Shown in pieces: positions 6,191 to 15,054 of a DNA stretch of 26,892 nucleotides. The stretch lies in NCBI GenBank assembly GCA_002305505.1, contig DBRC01000044.1, positions 1 through 26,892 on the forward strand, given 5' to 3'. The DNA comes from Prevotella sp. UBA1378 (GTDB lineage Bacteria; Bacteroidota; Bacteroidia; Bacteroidales; Bacteroidaceae). The position numbers were made by a program, and so were the translations under genes. The notes beneath the pieces were generated by a model, which ran no database searches, had not been told where the DNA came from, and was given only the letters and a program-made list of their open reading frames with translations. Position 1 is the stretch's first letter, and every line of letters starts with the position of its first letter.

Positions 6191-8244
6191 AGAAACTCCT
6201 GCTCCTGCTGGCCTGCACGGCTGCCCTGCCTGTAACCGCCCAGATTCATAACCGGCGCGACACGGTGACCATGACGCAACGTACGTATAGCCTCAACCCC
6301 GTCGTGGTCACCGGTTCGGGGCACCACCAGCGCCTCAAGTCTACGGCTGCGCCGGTCCGTGTGCTGTCATCGGCGGAAATCCGCGGGCAAGGTATCACTA
6401 CCTTCAGCGAGGCCGTCACACGCATGATGCCGCAAGTAACCATGGCCCCCAATTCCATGGGCTCGCAACTGCGCCTCAACGGACTCGGAGGGAAGTATAT
6501 ACTCATCCTCGTAAACGGCCGTAAGCTGAGCGGTGACATCAGCAACAACGTAGACCTCAACCGTATCAATATGGCCCGCGTAAAACGCATCGAGGTGCTC
6601 GACGGGGCTGCCAGTTCGCTTTACGGAAGCGATGCGATAGCGGGTGTCATCAACATCATAACCGAACAGCCTGCCGACCGGCCGGTGAGCGTGTCGTCGG
6701 ACACCAGGGTATCGGGGAAGGGACAGCTGACGGAAAGCGTCAATCTCGACATCTTCTCCCGCGGCTTCGGGGCATACACCTCATTCAGCCATGACCGTGC
6801 CGACAGCTACCGCACAAACGATTACGAATACGTGAAAGGCAGCGACACGCAGACACAGCGCTCAATAGCACCGCTTTTTACGGGCTACCGCAACAGCATT
6901 GCCGCACAAAGGCTTACTTACCAGCCCACAGGCCAGCTGGCTTTCAACGCCGGCATCGAATACTCGTATAAAATAACCGACCGGCCTGAAACCAACCCCG
7001 GCGTGACCGGCGGAACAGACTATGAGATGCGTTACAAATCGCTGCGGTGGAACGCAGGAGGAATTTACAAGTTCGGCCGGCGCAACTCGGTACAGGCCGA
7101 CTTCACCGTCGACCGTTTCCGCTACGGAAAAGAATACGACACGGAAACGGCCGATTATGCCGCAGGCGACTACCTGCAATCGAAAAAACAAAAAGCATTG
7201 GAAGGGGAGCTAAAGGGTATCTTCGGGTTCACCCGGCATACGACAACCATCATCGGGGCCGACTGGAGAAAGGATTACCTGGCCACCTCATCCGGGAATA
7301 TCGACAACAGCGTTTATACGCTGGCGGCTTATGCACAACACGAAATGCAGCTGGCCCGCAACGTGAAAGCGACGCTTGGCGCCCGCTATACTTACCATGA
7401 GTCGTTCGGCAGCCATTTCACCCCGAAAGCGACACTGATGTATTCGCCGGGCCACTTTAACTTCAGGGCTACCTACAGCAACGGCTTCAGGGCTCCGGGA
7501 ATGGACGAGCTCTACTACCATTACTTTTCCGTGAACAGGGGGAAGCCGCAGGTATCGTTCGGCAATCCCAACCTCAGGCCGGAGAAGAGCCATTACGTAT
7601 CGCTCAATGCCGAATACCGCACCAGCCTGATTGCCGTTTCCGTCACGGGCTACATGAACAATGTAAGCGACATGGTAATCAAGGACAACATTGCCGTCGG
7701 CGATGAGGTCCGCGAAATGCTGTTGCGCGAATTCCCTGAAATGACGAGTGAGCAGGCGAAGAAGATGGCTACCTATGCCAACTACGTGAACAGCGAGCGC
7801 GGCGAGGTGAAGGGAATGCAAGTAAATGTCTCTGCCAATCCCACGGCGGGGCTCAACCTCAATGCAAACTATGCCTATACCTATGCCCGCACCAAAAACG
7901 GTGAGGAATGGACGCTGATGGAACGGAGCGTAAAGAATGTGCTGACCCTTGCGGCCAACTATAACCACCAATGGCGTAACTACCGCCTCAACGTAAACCT
8001 GAACGGCCGCCTGCAGGGCACAACTTATTATACAGCTTATGAGAACGCACCGGGATACGGGGTATGGAACCTGAATACCACGCACCGCTTCGGCGGGAAC
8101 AAACACCTGATGATAGAGCCCAGTATCGGCGTAGACAACCTCTTCAACCGGGTAGACCGCCGTATAGACAGCCAGCTCAGGCGTTATGCCCTTTACAGCC
8201 CGGGGAGGATGCTGGTTGTAGGCTTAAGCGTCAAACTACTGTGA
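6187..8244 (+). CDS. TonB-dependent outer-membrane receptor 2
   Basis: A 685-residue receptor, paralogous to receptor 1. Signal peptide residues 1 to about 19 (MKKLLLLLACTAALPVTA/QI), TonB-box-like LNPVVVTGSGHH near 35, plug to about 155 ending in SSLYGSDAIAGVINIITEQ, then the barrel. FRAPGMDELYY and NPNLRPEKSHYVSL preserve the FRAP/NPNL box better than receptor 1. The ATG at 6187 overlaps the chelatase stop (ATGA), so translation is probably coupled; the frame remains open upstream to 6118, but that extension lacks a signal peptide. The final strand ends VVGLSVKLL. Receptor, surface lipoprotein, receptor in one transcript suggests an uptake system for a metal-tetrapyrrole or precursor; the ligand cannot be read from sequence. 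Confidence 0.9.
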   Translation: MKKLLLLLACTAALPVTAQIHNRRDTVTMTQRTYSLNPVVVTGSGHHQRLKSTAAPVRVLSSAEIRGQGITTFSEAVTRMMPQVTMAPNSMGSQLRLNGLGGKYILILVNGRKLSGDISNNVDLNRINMARVKRIEVLDGAASSLYGSDAIAGVINIITEQPADRPVSVSSDTRVSGKGQLTESVNLDIFSRGFGAYTSFSHDRADSYRTNDYEYVKGSDTQTQRSIAPLFTGYRNSIAAQRLTYQPTGQLAFNAGIEYSYKITDRPETNPGVTGGTDYEMRYKSLRWNAGGIYKFGRRNSVQADFTVDRFRYGKEYDTETADYAAGDYLQSKKQKALEGELKGIFGFTRHTTTIIGADWRKDYLATSSGNIDNSVYTLAAYAQHEMQLARNVKATLGARYTYHESFGSHFTPKATLMYSPGHFNFRATYSNGFRAPGMDELYYHYFSVNRGKPQVSFGNPNLRPEKSHYVSLNAEYRTSLIAVSVTGYMNNVSDMVIKDNIAVGDEVREMLLREFPEMTSEQAKKMATYANYVNSERGEVKGMQVNVSANPTAGLNLNANYAYTYARTKNGEEWTLMERSVKNVLTLAANYNHQWRNYRLNVNLNGRLQGTTYYTAYENAPGYGVWNLNTTHRFGGNKHLMIEPSIGVDNLFNRVDRRIDSQLRRYALYSPGRMLVVGLSVKLL

Positions 8245-8250
8245 GCATTC

Positions 8251-8282
8251 CTTGGATTTCTCATGTTTTTCGTTTACCTTTG
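8251..8282 (+). promoter_or_regulatory. Promoter of the corrin-ring enzyme operon (CTTG-N20-TACCTTTG)
   Basis: CTTG at 8251-8254, a 20-base spacer and TACCTTTG at 8275-8282 fit the Bacteroidetes promoter. Transcription would start near 8287, giving a leader of about 43 bases. No terminator is seen in the 85-base gap after receptor 2, so both this promoter and riboswitch-controlled readthrough may feed the enzymes. Confidence 0.55.
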
Positions 8283-8329
8283 CATGGGGGTGCACCCGTT
8301 TTACAGGACAGATATTTAACGGATAGAGA

Positions 8330-9739
8330 ATGATGAAGGCAAGAATCATCGTTGCCGGCATTGGCCCGGGAAGCAAGGAAGACATCACGCCTGCCGTCTT
8401 GGATGCAGTGAGGCGAGCAGACGTGGTGGTGGGATATAAATACTACTTCCAGTTTATACGCCCCTATCTGCGCCCTGATTGCGAATGCGTGGATACGGGA
8501 ATGAAAAAAGAACGCCAACGCGCCGAACAGGCTTTCGGGATAGCTGCGGGGGGAAAGACCGTCGTGGTCATCTCGTCGGGCGATGCCGGCATCTACGGCA
8601 TGGCACCGCTTATCTACGAGATGAAGCGTGAACGCAATGCCGACATCGAAATCGAGTGCTATCCCGGCATCAGTGCATTCCAGAAAGCGGCATCACTGCT
8701 CGGCGCCCCCATCGGACACGACTTCTGCGTCATCTCCCTATCAGACCTGATGACGCCGTGGGAACTCATCGAACGCCGCATCGCCGCAGCTGCCGCCGCC
8801 GATTTCGTGACTGCCGTATATAACCCGAAATCAGACGGGCGCTATTGGCAACTGCACCGCCTGAAGGAAGTGTTCCTCCGGGAGGGGCGCACTGCCGGTA
8901 CACCGGTTGGGTATGTACGGCAGGCGGGCCGCCCCGGGCAGGAAATAAAGCTCACTTCGCTCGGCAGCTTCGACCCGGAAGACGTCGACATGTTCACCGT
9001 CATCATCATCGGCAATTCGCAATCGTACGAGTGGGACCGCACGTTCATCACGCCCCGGGGATACTACCGCGACACACCGGGCGGGGAAGAAAAGAAAGGC
9101 CGGCAAATCATGATACAGAGTTTCCTTACCATCGGGAAGGAACTGAAGCACCCACATATACCGCCCGACCGGAAGTGGGCTTTGCTGCATGCCATCCATA
9201 CTACCGCCGACTTCGATATGGAAAACATCCTCTATACTGACGACGGGGCCGTGGAACATATTTACGGGAAAATGAAGCGGGGAGAGCTGAAGACTATCGT
9301 GAGCGATGTAACCATGGTGACCAGCGGTATACGCAAAGGCGCGTTGGAACGGCTGGGCATGGAAGCCGTCTGTTACCTCAGCGACCCACGGGTGGAGAGT
9401 ATCGCAGAGACGGAAAACATCACCCGTACACAGGCGGGTATCCGGCTGGCCGTGGCAGAGCACCCCGGAGCCCTGTTCGTTTTCGGCAATGCCCCGACAG
9501 CCCTGATGGAGCTGTGCACGCTGATACGCAAAGGCAAGGCCCACCCTGCCGGGATTATAGCGTCACCCGTAGGGTTCGTACACGTAAAGGAATCGAAATA
9601 CATGGCAAAGACATTTACGCAGATACCTAAAATCATCATCGAGGGGCGCAAGGGAGGCAGCAACCTCGCGGCGACGCTTTGCAATGCCATCATGACCCTC
9701 GACGACGCCGAGGCATTGCGCCCGGGAAGAGACTTATAA
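8330..9739 (+). CDS. cbiHC: CbiH (C17-methyltransferase) - CbiC (precorrin-8 methylmutase) fusion
   Basis: Two corrin-ring enzymes in one 469-residue chain. Residues 1 to about 240 are a SAM-dependent tetrapyrrole methylase of the CbiH/CobJ type, which methylates C17 and contracts the ring: VAGIGPGSKEDITPA at 8, ISSGDAGIYGMA at 81, YPGISAFQKAASLLGAP at 111, TAVYNPKS at 161, FTVIIIGNSQS at 222. Residues from about 260 are CbiC/CobH, which moves the C11 methyl to C12: HAIHTTADFDME with the expected catalytic His290, VTSGI at 330, FGNAPTAL at 385, PVGFVHVKESK at 413. The start has two ATGs (8330, 8333). It heads an operon of four fusions, with the next gene 11 bases on. Unlike the other fusions, its partners act at opposite ends of the pathway. 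Confidence 0.94.
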   Translation: MMKARIIVAGIGPGSKEDITPAVLDAVRRADVVVGYKYYFQFIRPYLRPDCECVDTGMKKERQRAEQAFGIAAGGKTVVVISSGDAGIYGMAPLIYEMKRERNADIEIECYPGISAFQKAASLLGAPIGHDFCVISLSDLMTPWELIERRIAAAAAADFVTAVYNPKSDGRYWQLHRLKEVFLREGRTAGTPVGYVRQAGRPGQEIKLTSLGSFDPEDVDMFTVIIIGNSQSYEWDRTFITPRGYYRDTPGGEEKKGRQIMIQSFLTIGKELKHPHIPPDRKWALLHAIHTTADFDMENILYTDDGAVEHIYGKMKRGELKTIVSDVTMVTSGIRKGALERLGMEAVCYLSDPRVESIAETENITRTQAGIRLAVAEHPGALFVFGNAPTALMELCTLIRKGKAHPAGIIASPVGFVHVKESKYMAKTFTQIPKIIIEGRKGGSNLAATLCNAIMTLDDAEALRPGRDL

Positions 9740-9750
9740 TACCGAAGCCC

Positions 9751-10953
9751 ATGGAGTTTTCCGTCATTGGCATCACAGATGCGCCTCATCCGTATTTCCC
9801 TCCCGATGTGCTCGGCATCATCCGGAGCGGGAAGTTGTTCAGCGGCGGCCGGCGGCACCGCGACATCGTGGCGCCGCTGCTTCCGCCCGGTGCCGTATGG
9901 ACAGACATTACGGTACCTCTTGATGACGTATTCAAACAATACGGCGTCTTGTGTTCCACGCATGGTGCCCACCATATTGTCGTCTTCGCCTCGGGAGACC
10001 CCTTGTTTTTCGGCTTCGCCAATACCATAAGGAAAAAACTGCCGGAAGCAGCGGTCAGGCTGTTCCCGTCGTTCAATAGTCTGCAGGCATTGGCACACCG
10101 GATGGTGCTCCCTTATCACGACATGAAAGTGGTATCGCTTACCGGCAGGCCTTGGAAAGAGTTCGACCGTGCCTTGATAGAGCGCGAGGCAAAGATAGGC
10201 GTGCTGACCGACCATGAGCACACGCCGGCCGCTATTGCCGCAAGGATGATGGAATACGGGTACACGGGTTACCGCATGACCATAGGCGAGCACCTCGGTC
10301 ACCCGACGGAAGAGCGTGTGCGCAGCATGACGCTGGAAGAAGCATCGGCCGGCACATCCGCCCACCCCAACTGCCTGATTCTCACCGCTGTGTCAGCATT
10401 GCCGCCCCGCCGCTACGGCATTCCCGACCATGAGTTCTCCCTGCTCGACGGAAGGGAGCGCATGATAACCAAGATGCCCATACGCCTGCTGTCGTTGCAG
10501 GCCATGGATCTCTACCCGAAAGAAACGATGTGGGACATCGGTTCCTGTACGGGAAGCATCTCCGTCGAAGCGCGCCTGCAGTTTCCCCATCTCGACATAA
10601 CGGCTTTCGAAATCCGCCCAGAGGGGGAGCGGCTGATGTATGACAACAGCAGAAGGTTCGGCGCACCGGGCATCAGCATTTTCATCGGCGACTTCTTTCA
10701 AGCCGATATTTCCAAACTGCCCCGCCCGGATGCCGTATTCATCGGCGGGCATGGCGGACGCCTGAAAGGAATGATGGAAAAGGTGCTGACTGTACTGCAA
10801 CCCGGGGGATGCTTTGTGCTGAACAGCGTCACCCAGCAAAGCCGACAACTGTTCGACGACACTTGCAGCCAGCTCGGACTGCGGCAGCTGCCGCCCCTCC
10901 ATATCGGTATTAACGATTATAACCCCATCGAGATATTGAAAGCAACGCGATGA
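9751..10953 (+). CDS. cbiET: CbiE-CbiT fusion (cobalt-precorrin C5,15-methyltransferase, CobL-like)
   Basis: A 400-residue CobL-like protein. Residues 1 to about 212 are the CbiE methylase (C5): FSVIGITDAPHPYF, LFSGGRRHRDIV at 29, FASGDPLFFGFA at 79, FPSFNSLQALAHRM at 105. From about 235 is the Rossmann-type CbiT methylase/decarboxylase (C15, loss of the ring C acetate carboxyl): ITKMPIRLLSL at 239, SAM-binding WDIGSCTGSISVEA at 261, AVFIGGHGGRL near 330. The SAM loop reads GSCTGS where GAGTGS is usual. I chose ATG 9751 because earlier in-frame codons lie inside the preceding gene and encode nothing family-like. It overlaps the next gene by ATGA. Confidence 0.93.
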   Translation: MEFSVIGITDAPHPYFPPDVLGIIRSGKLFSGGRRHRDIVAPLLPPGAVWTDITVPLDDVFKQYGVLCSTHGAHHIVVFASGDPLFFGFANTIRKKLPEAAVRLFPSFNSLQALAHRMVLPYHDMKVVSLTGRPWKEFDRALIEREAKIGVLTDHEHTPAAIAARMMEYGYTGYRMTIGEHLGHPTEERVRSMTLEEASAGTSAHPNCLILTAVSALPPRRYGIPDHEFSLLDGRERMITKMPIRLLSLQAMDLYPKETMWDIGSCTGSISVEARLQFPHLDITAFEIRPEGERLMYDNSRRFGAPGISIFIGDFFQADISKLPRPDAVFIGGHGGRLKGMMEKVLTVLQPGGCFVLNSVTQQSRQLFDDTCSQLGLRQLPPLHIGINDYNPIEILKATR

Positions 10954-12725
10954 AAACAGCCATTATCACCATATCGGAAACCGGAAAAAGAACGGCCGGT
11001 ATCATTAAGGAAGAAACCGGCGGGGTGTTCATTCCGCGCGCGTCGGTAGCCGACTGCTGGAATGCCTACGACGCTTTCATCTTCATTGGCGCCATGGGCA
11101 TCTGCGTACGCACCATTGCCCCGCTCGTCGAAGACAAGCACAGCGACCCTGCCGTGCTCTGTGTCGACACGTCCGGGGAGAAGGTGATTCCCGTCTTGTC
11201 GGGGCATGTCGGCGGAGCAAACGACCTGGCGAAGACAGTAGCTTCGGCTCTTGGCGCCGAGCCGGTGATTACCACACAGAGCGACAACAGCCAACTGTGG
11301 GGGCTCGACACGTTCGGGGCCCGTTTCAACTGGGGAGTAGCCGATGGCGGCAGGATGAACGATGCCATCTTCGCTTTCGTAGGCAGACAGCCCACGGCGC
11401 TTTTCATGGACGTACGCGACAACGGCACCGACTATATGGAACGTACGCTGCCAGCACATGTATCCATCGTAGGGAGCATGGATGAAGTGAATGCCGGGGT
11501 ACACAAGCTCTGCATCATCGTTTCCCCCCGTAAGCAGCAGGCACCGCAGGGCATGCTCACGCTTCACTACGTGCCGAAGGTAATCACCGTAGGCATCGGA
11601 CTCGCCAGGCAGGCAGAACCGGCCGGCGGCATCATCAACGACATCAACTCGCTCCTATCCAGCTTGGGCTATCTACCAGCCGTCGAATCGTATTGCACAA
11701 TCGACATCAAGGCCGGCGAACCTGTGGTGAAGGCATTGCAGGGGGCTGGGGAAACGGTACGTTTCTTCACTGCCGGAGAGCTGGCTTCAGTCGGGGTGCC
11801 TACCCCAAGCGACGTGGTGGCACGCCATGTAGGTACACCCAGCGTATGCGAAGCTGCTGCCATCTTGGGAGCGGGGCGCGGCAGGTTGCTGGAAAGCAAA
11901 CGGAAAGGGAGCAACTTTACGGTAGCCCTCGCCATCAGCAACCGTCACCTGCGCCATAGGCAGGGGCACATAGAGATAGTGGGTGCCGGACCGGGCGACC
12001 CCGACCTTATTTCCGTCAGGGGGAGAAAGCTCCTGGAAGAGGCCGACCTCATCTTGTATGCCGGTTCGCTGGTGCCCCGCGAGCTTACACGCTGCGCCAA
12101 GCCGGGAGCCGTCGTGCGGTCTTCGGCAACGATGGCGCTGGGCGAGCAATGCCGGCTGATGAAGGCGTATTACGACCAAGGGAAGCAAATCGTGAGGCTG
12201 CATACGGGCGACCCTTGTATTTTCGGTGCCATTCAAGAGCAGATGGCTTTCTTCGATGAGCATGGGATGCATTATCATATCACTCCCGGCATCTCGTCGT
12301 TCCTTGCCGCGGCGGCCGAGTTGCGTTCGCAGTTTACCATCCCCGGGCGTTGCCAGACCATTATCCTTACCCGCGGCGAAGGACGTACGCCCATGCCGGA
12401 AAGGGAGCAGCTCCATCTGCTGGCCAAAAGCCGGAGCACCATGTGCATCTTTCTCAGTGCTGCTATCGCAGACGACGTGCAGGCCCAGCTCTTGCAGGAA
12501 TACCCGGAAGATACGCCCGTGGCGGCCTGCTACCACCTTACATGGAAGGACCAGCGTATTTACCGCGGCCGGCTGAAAGACCTTGCACGGATAGTGAAGG
12601 AGAACGGCCTCACGCTCACGACGATGCTCGTTGTGGGCGAGGCTATCGACAACCGGCACGGACTGTCGGAACTATATAACGAGCATTTTACTCACCTCTT
12701 CAGAAAGGGTACACGGCAGGAATGA
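10950..12725 (+). CDS. cbiGF: CbiG (cobalt-precorrin-5A hydrolase) - CbiF (C11-methyltransferase) fusion
   Basis: A 591-residue bifunctional enzyme. Residues 1 to about 330 are CbiG, which opens the delta-lactone with loss of acetaldehyde, a marker of the anaerobic pathway: FIFIGAMGICVRTIAPLV at 43, PVLSGHVGGANDLA at 81, VGIGLARQAEP at 214, VGTPSVCEAAA at 294. The usual GIGC(R/K)(R/K)G reads GIGLARQA. From 339 is the CbiF/CobM methylase: IEIVGAGPGDPDLISVRG, LILYAGSLVP at 367, LHTGDPCIFGAIQEQM, HITPGISSFLAAAAEL, IILTRGEGRTPMPE. CbiF acts just before CbiG, so the fusion joins consecutive steps. It overlaps both neighbours by ATGA, so expression is probably coupled. Confidence 0.94.
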   Translation: MKTAIITISETGKRTAGIIKEETGGVFIPRASVADCWNAYDAFIFIGAMGICVRTIAPLVEDKHSDPAVLCVDTSGEKVIPVLSGHVGGANDLAKTVASALGAEPVITTQSDNSQLWGLDTFGARFNWGVADGGRMNDAIFAFVGRQPTALFMDVRDNGTDYMERTLPAHVSIVGSMDEVNAGVHKLCIIVSPRKQQAPQGMLTLHYVPKVITVGIGLARQAEPAGGIINDINSLLSSLGYLPAVESYCTIDIKAGEPVVKALQGAGETVRFFTAGELASVGVPTPSDVVARHVGTPSVCEAAAILGAGRGRLLESKRKGSNFTVALAISNRHLRHRQGHIEIVGAGPGDPDLISVRGRKLLEEADLILYAGSLVPRELTRCAKPGAVVRSSATMALGEQCRLMKAYYDQGKQIVRLHTGDPCIFGAIQEQMAFFDEHGMHYHITPGISSFLAAAAELRSQFTIPGRCQTIILTRGEGRTPMPEREQLHLLAKSRSTMCIFLSAAIADDVQAQLLQEYPEDTPVAACYHLTWKDQRIYRGRLKDLARIVKENGLTLTTMLVVGEAIDNRHGLSELYNEHFTHLFRKGTRQE

Positions 12726-14485
12726 TACTGGTTTTCGGAGGCACCACTGAGGGGCGGAAGGCGGTAAAGGAACTGGAAGAGGCCGGCCGGCCTTACTACT
12801 ACTCCACCAAGGGCGGCGAGCAGGACATCACCCTGCACCACGGCATACGGTGCAGCGGCGCAATGAACAGGGAACAGATGGCCGCGTTTTGCCGCGGGCA
12901 CGGCATACGCCTGCTGATAGACGCCGCCCATCCGTTTGCAGAGCAGCTGCATCAGACAGTAGCAGACACCGCTGCCGACTTGGGGATTCCTGCCATACGT
13001 TTCGAACGCATTTATCCGGAACGGGATACGGAGCGCATCACGTGGTGCAGCGATTATGCCGATGCCGTAAGCCGTCTGACCGGTACGGCAACCCTACTGG
13101 CCACCACCGGCGTACAAAGCATCCGCCGCCTTGCCCCACTCAAAAACCGGGGCACGAAGGTGTATTACCGCATCTTGGAACGCGAAAGTTCCCTCAGCCT
13201 TGCCCATGCACAAGGAGCTACAGACGATGAGCTCTGTTTCTATCATCAGGAAGACGACAACCGCGATGTGCTCGGCCGTCTCCGTCCCGACGCCATCTTA
13301 TTGAAAGAAAGCGGAAATACAGGCGGCTTCAACGAGAAAGTGAAGGCCGCCGCCGAGTTTGGTGTACGCATCTACGCCATCCGGCGCCCGCAGCTGCCTG
13401 CCACCTTCCACCAGGTGGATGGCGAGCACGGCATGCGGCGCATGGTGGAACGCCTGCTGCCCGGTTTCTACAGCTTGAACAGCGGACTGACCACCGGCAC
13501 CTATGCCACGGCGGCGGCCGTAGCTGCGGCCATCCGCTTGCGGCGGAACGAGACGCCTGCCGAGGTGCCCGTGGTTCTGCCCAATGGCGAAACCATCCGC
13601 GTGCCCGTGCGCTATGGCGACGGTTATGCCTATGCAATAAAGGAGAGCGGCGACGACCCTGACGTAACCAACGGCATCGAGATTCGTGCGGCGGTAGAGC
13701 CTGCCGGCCATTTCGAGATTTGCGGGGGCGAGGGCATCGGTACCTTCACGCTGCCCGGTTTCGACTATCCGCCCGGCGAGGCGGCTGTCAACCGCGCCCC
13801 GCGGCAGATGCTTAAGGAGAACGTCGGCGGCAGCCTTCGCATCACCCTCAGTGTACCAGGCGGCGAAGAGATTGCCCGCCGCACCTTCAATCCGCGCCTC
13901 GGCATCGCCGGCGGCATTTCCATTATCGGTGTGTCGGGCATTGTCAAGCCTTTCTCCGAGGAGGCGTTTATAGACAGTATCCGCAAGTGCATGGAGGTGG
14001 CGAAGGCCTGTGGCAGCCGGCGCGTAGTCATCAACAGCGGTGCCAAGAGCGAACGTTATGTAAGGGCGTTCTACCCCCAGTTGCCGCCACAGGCGTTTGT
14101 GGAATACGGCAACTACATCGGCGAGGCGATAAAGATTGCCGCCCGGTTAGATATAAAAGAGGTAACACTGGGCGTGATGCTCGGCAAGGCCGTAAAACTG
14201 GCTGCCGGCCATTTGGACACGCATAGCCGTAAGGTGGTGATGGACAAGTCTTTCATTGCCCGGCTGCTGCGCGAATCCGGTTGCGGTGAGGCCACGGTGC
14301 GCCGTGCCGGTGGAATCACCTTAGCCCGCGAGCTATGGGGCATTTTACCCCGTGAGTTGATTCCTTCTTTCTGTTCTACGGTCATCGCCTATTGCCAGAA
14401 TCACTGCCGCCCACTGTTGCCCCAAGGCCAGCTCACCGTTCTCCTTATCGACGACGAGGGTACTGTCTTTCCACAGGAGGAATAG
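12722..14485 (+). CDS. cbiJD: CbiJ/CobK (precorrin-6A reductase) - CbiD (C1-methyltransferase) fusion
   Basis: A 587-residue fusion. Residues 1 to about 245 are CobK/CbiJ: ILVFGGTTEGRKAVKEL at 2, LLIDAAHPFAEQLHQ at 64, LLATTGVQSIRRL at 125, ILLKESGNTGGFNEKV at 192. From about 254 is CbiD, the anaerobic-pathway C1 methylase: SGLTTGTYATAAAVAAAI (most CbiD have Cys after TTG[TS]), SGDDPDVTNGIEI, GIGTFTLPGFDYPPGEAAVN, FNPRLGIAGGISIIGVSGIV, INSGAKSERY, EYGNYIGEAIKIA and LGVMLGKAVKLAAGHLDTHS. CbiD acts immediately before CbiJ. It is the last gene of the operon and converges on ispF 90 bases away. No clear terminator is visible in the gap. Confidence 0.94.
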   Translation: MILVFGGTTEGRKAVKELEEAGRPYYYSTKGGEQDITLHHGIRCSGAMNREQMAAFCRGHGIRLLIDAAHPFAEQLHQTVADTAADLGIPAIRFERIYPERDTERITWCSDYADAVSRLTGTATLLATTGVQSIRRLAPLKNRGTKVYYRILERESSLSLAHAQGATDDELCFYHQEDDNRDVLGRLRPDAILLKESGNTGGFNEKVKAAAEFGVRIYAIRRPQLPATFHQVDGEHGMRRMVERLLPGFYSLNSGLTTGTYATAAAVAAAIRLRRNETPAEVPVVLPNGETIRVPVRYGDGYAYAIKESGDDPDVTNGIEIRAAVEPAGHFEICGGEGIGTFTLPGFDYPPGEAAVNRAPRQMLKENVGGSLRITLSVPGGEEIARRTFNPRLGIAGGISIIGVSGIVKPFSEEAFIDSIRKCMEVAKACGSRRVVINSGAKSERYVRAFYPQLPPQAFVEYGNYIGEAIKIAARLDIKEVTLGVMLGKAVKLAAGHLDTHSRKVVMDKSFIARLLRESGCGEATVRRAGGITLARELWGILPRELIPSFCSTVIAYCQNHCRPLLPQGQLTVLLIDDEGTVFPQEE

Positions 14486-14552
14486 CGTTATTTAAAGACC
14501 TTATCGGGGAATGGGAGCCAGTGAGGAGGGAGGTTTCCTCATGCATTGTATA

Positions 14553-14594
14553 GCGCACTGCCGGTCGTGCACTGTCAGTCGCGCACTATCAGTA
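14553..14594. repeat. Three 14-bp tandem repeats across the ispF 3' end
   Basis: Units GCGCACTGCCGGTC (14553), GTGCACTGTCAGTC (14567) and GCGCACTATCAGTA (14581) are similar and adjacent. The ispF stop codon lies in the middle unit, so the outer copy appears to be a duplication of the end of the gene into the convergent spacer. Confidence 0.7.
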
Positions 14595-15054
14595 CCGTGG
14601 CATAAGCCGATATACCCTCTTCGCGCCCGGTGAAGCCGAGTTTCTCGGATGTGGTGGCCTTGATGGATATATTGTCTTCGTCGGTGCCGATGATAGTTGC
14701 CATACATTCTTTCATGGCCTGTATGTGTGGGTTTAGTTTCGGGTGTTCCGCACATACGGTGGCGTCGATATTGCCCAGGCGGTAGCCTTTGGCGGCTATC
14801 AGCCCGATGGTCTCCTTTAAGATTACCTTGCTGTCGATGTCGAGCGTATCGGCAGAGGTGTCGGGAAAATGGAAACCGATGTCGCGCATGTTAGCCGCCC
14901 CGAGCAGTGCGTCGCATACGGCATGCAGCAGCACGTCGGCATCGCTGTGCCCCAGCAGTCCTTTCGCATGCTCAATCCTGATACCCCCCATCCAGAGGTC
15001 GCGCCCTTCTACCAACCGGTGTACGTCGTAACCGAATCCAACCCTTATCGTCAT
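14575..15054 (-). CDS. ispF: 2-C-methyl-D-erythritol 2,4-cyclodiphosphate synthase IspF
   Basis: IspF cyclises CDP-methylerythritol 2-phosphate in the MEP isoprenoid pathway, as a zinc-dependent trimer. The 159-residue protein has the full-length signature: GFGYDVHRLVEG at residues 7-18 (Asp and His metal ligands), LLGHSDADVLLHAVCDALLGAA at 33-54 (third His ligand), DIGFHFPDTS at 58, AEHPKLNPHI near 102 and KATTSEKLGFTGREEGISA near 130. The ATG at 15054 overlaps the porV stop (ATGA), so this essential housekeeping gene is translationally coupled to a secretion-system gene. Length and motifs are normal. Confidence 0.97.
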   Translation of the reverse strand: MTIRVGFGYDVHRLVEGRDLWMGGIRIEHAKGLLGHSDADVLLHAVCDALLGAANMRDIGFHFPDTSADTLDIDSKVILKETIGLIAAKGYRLGNIDATVCAEHPKLNPHIQAMKECMATIIGTDEDNISIKATTSEKLGFTGREEGISAYATVLIVRD

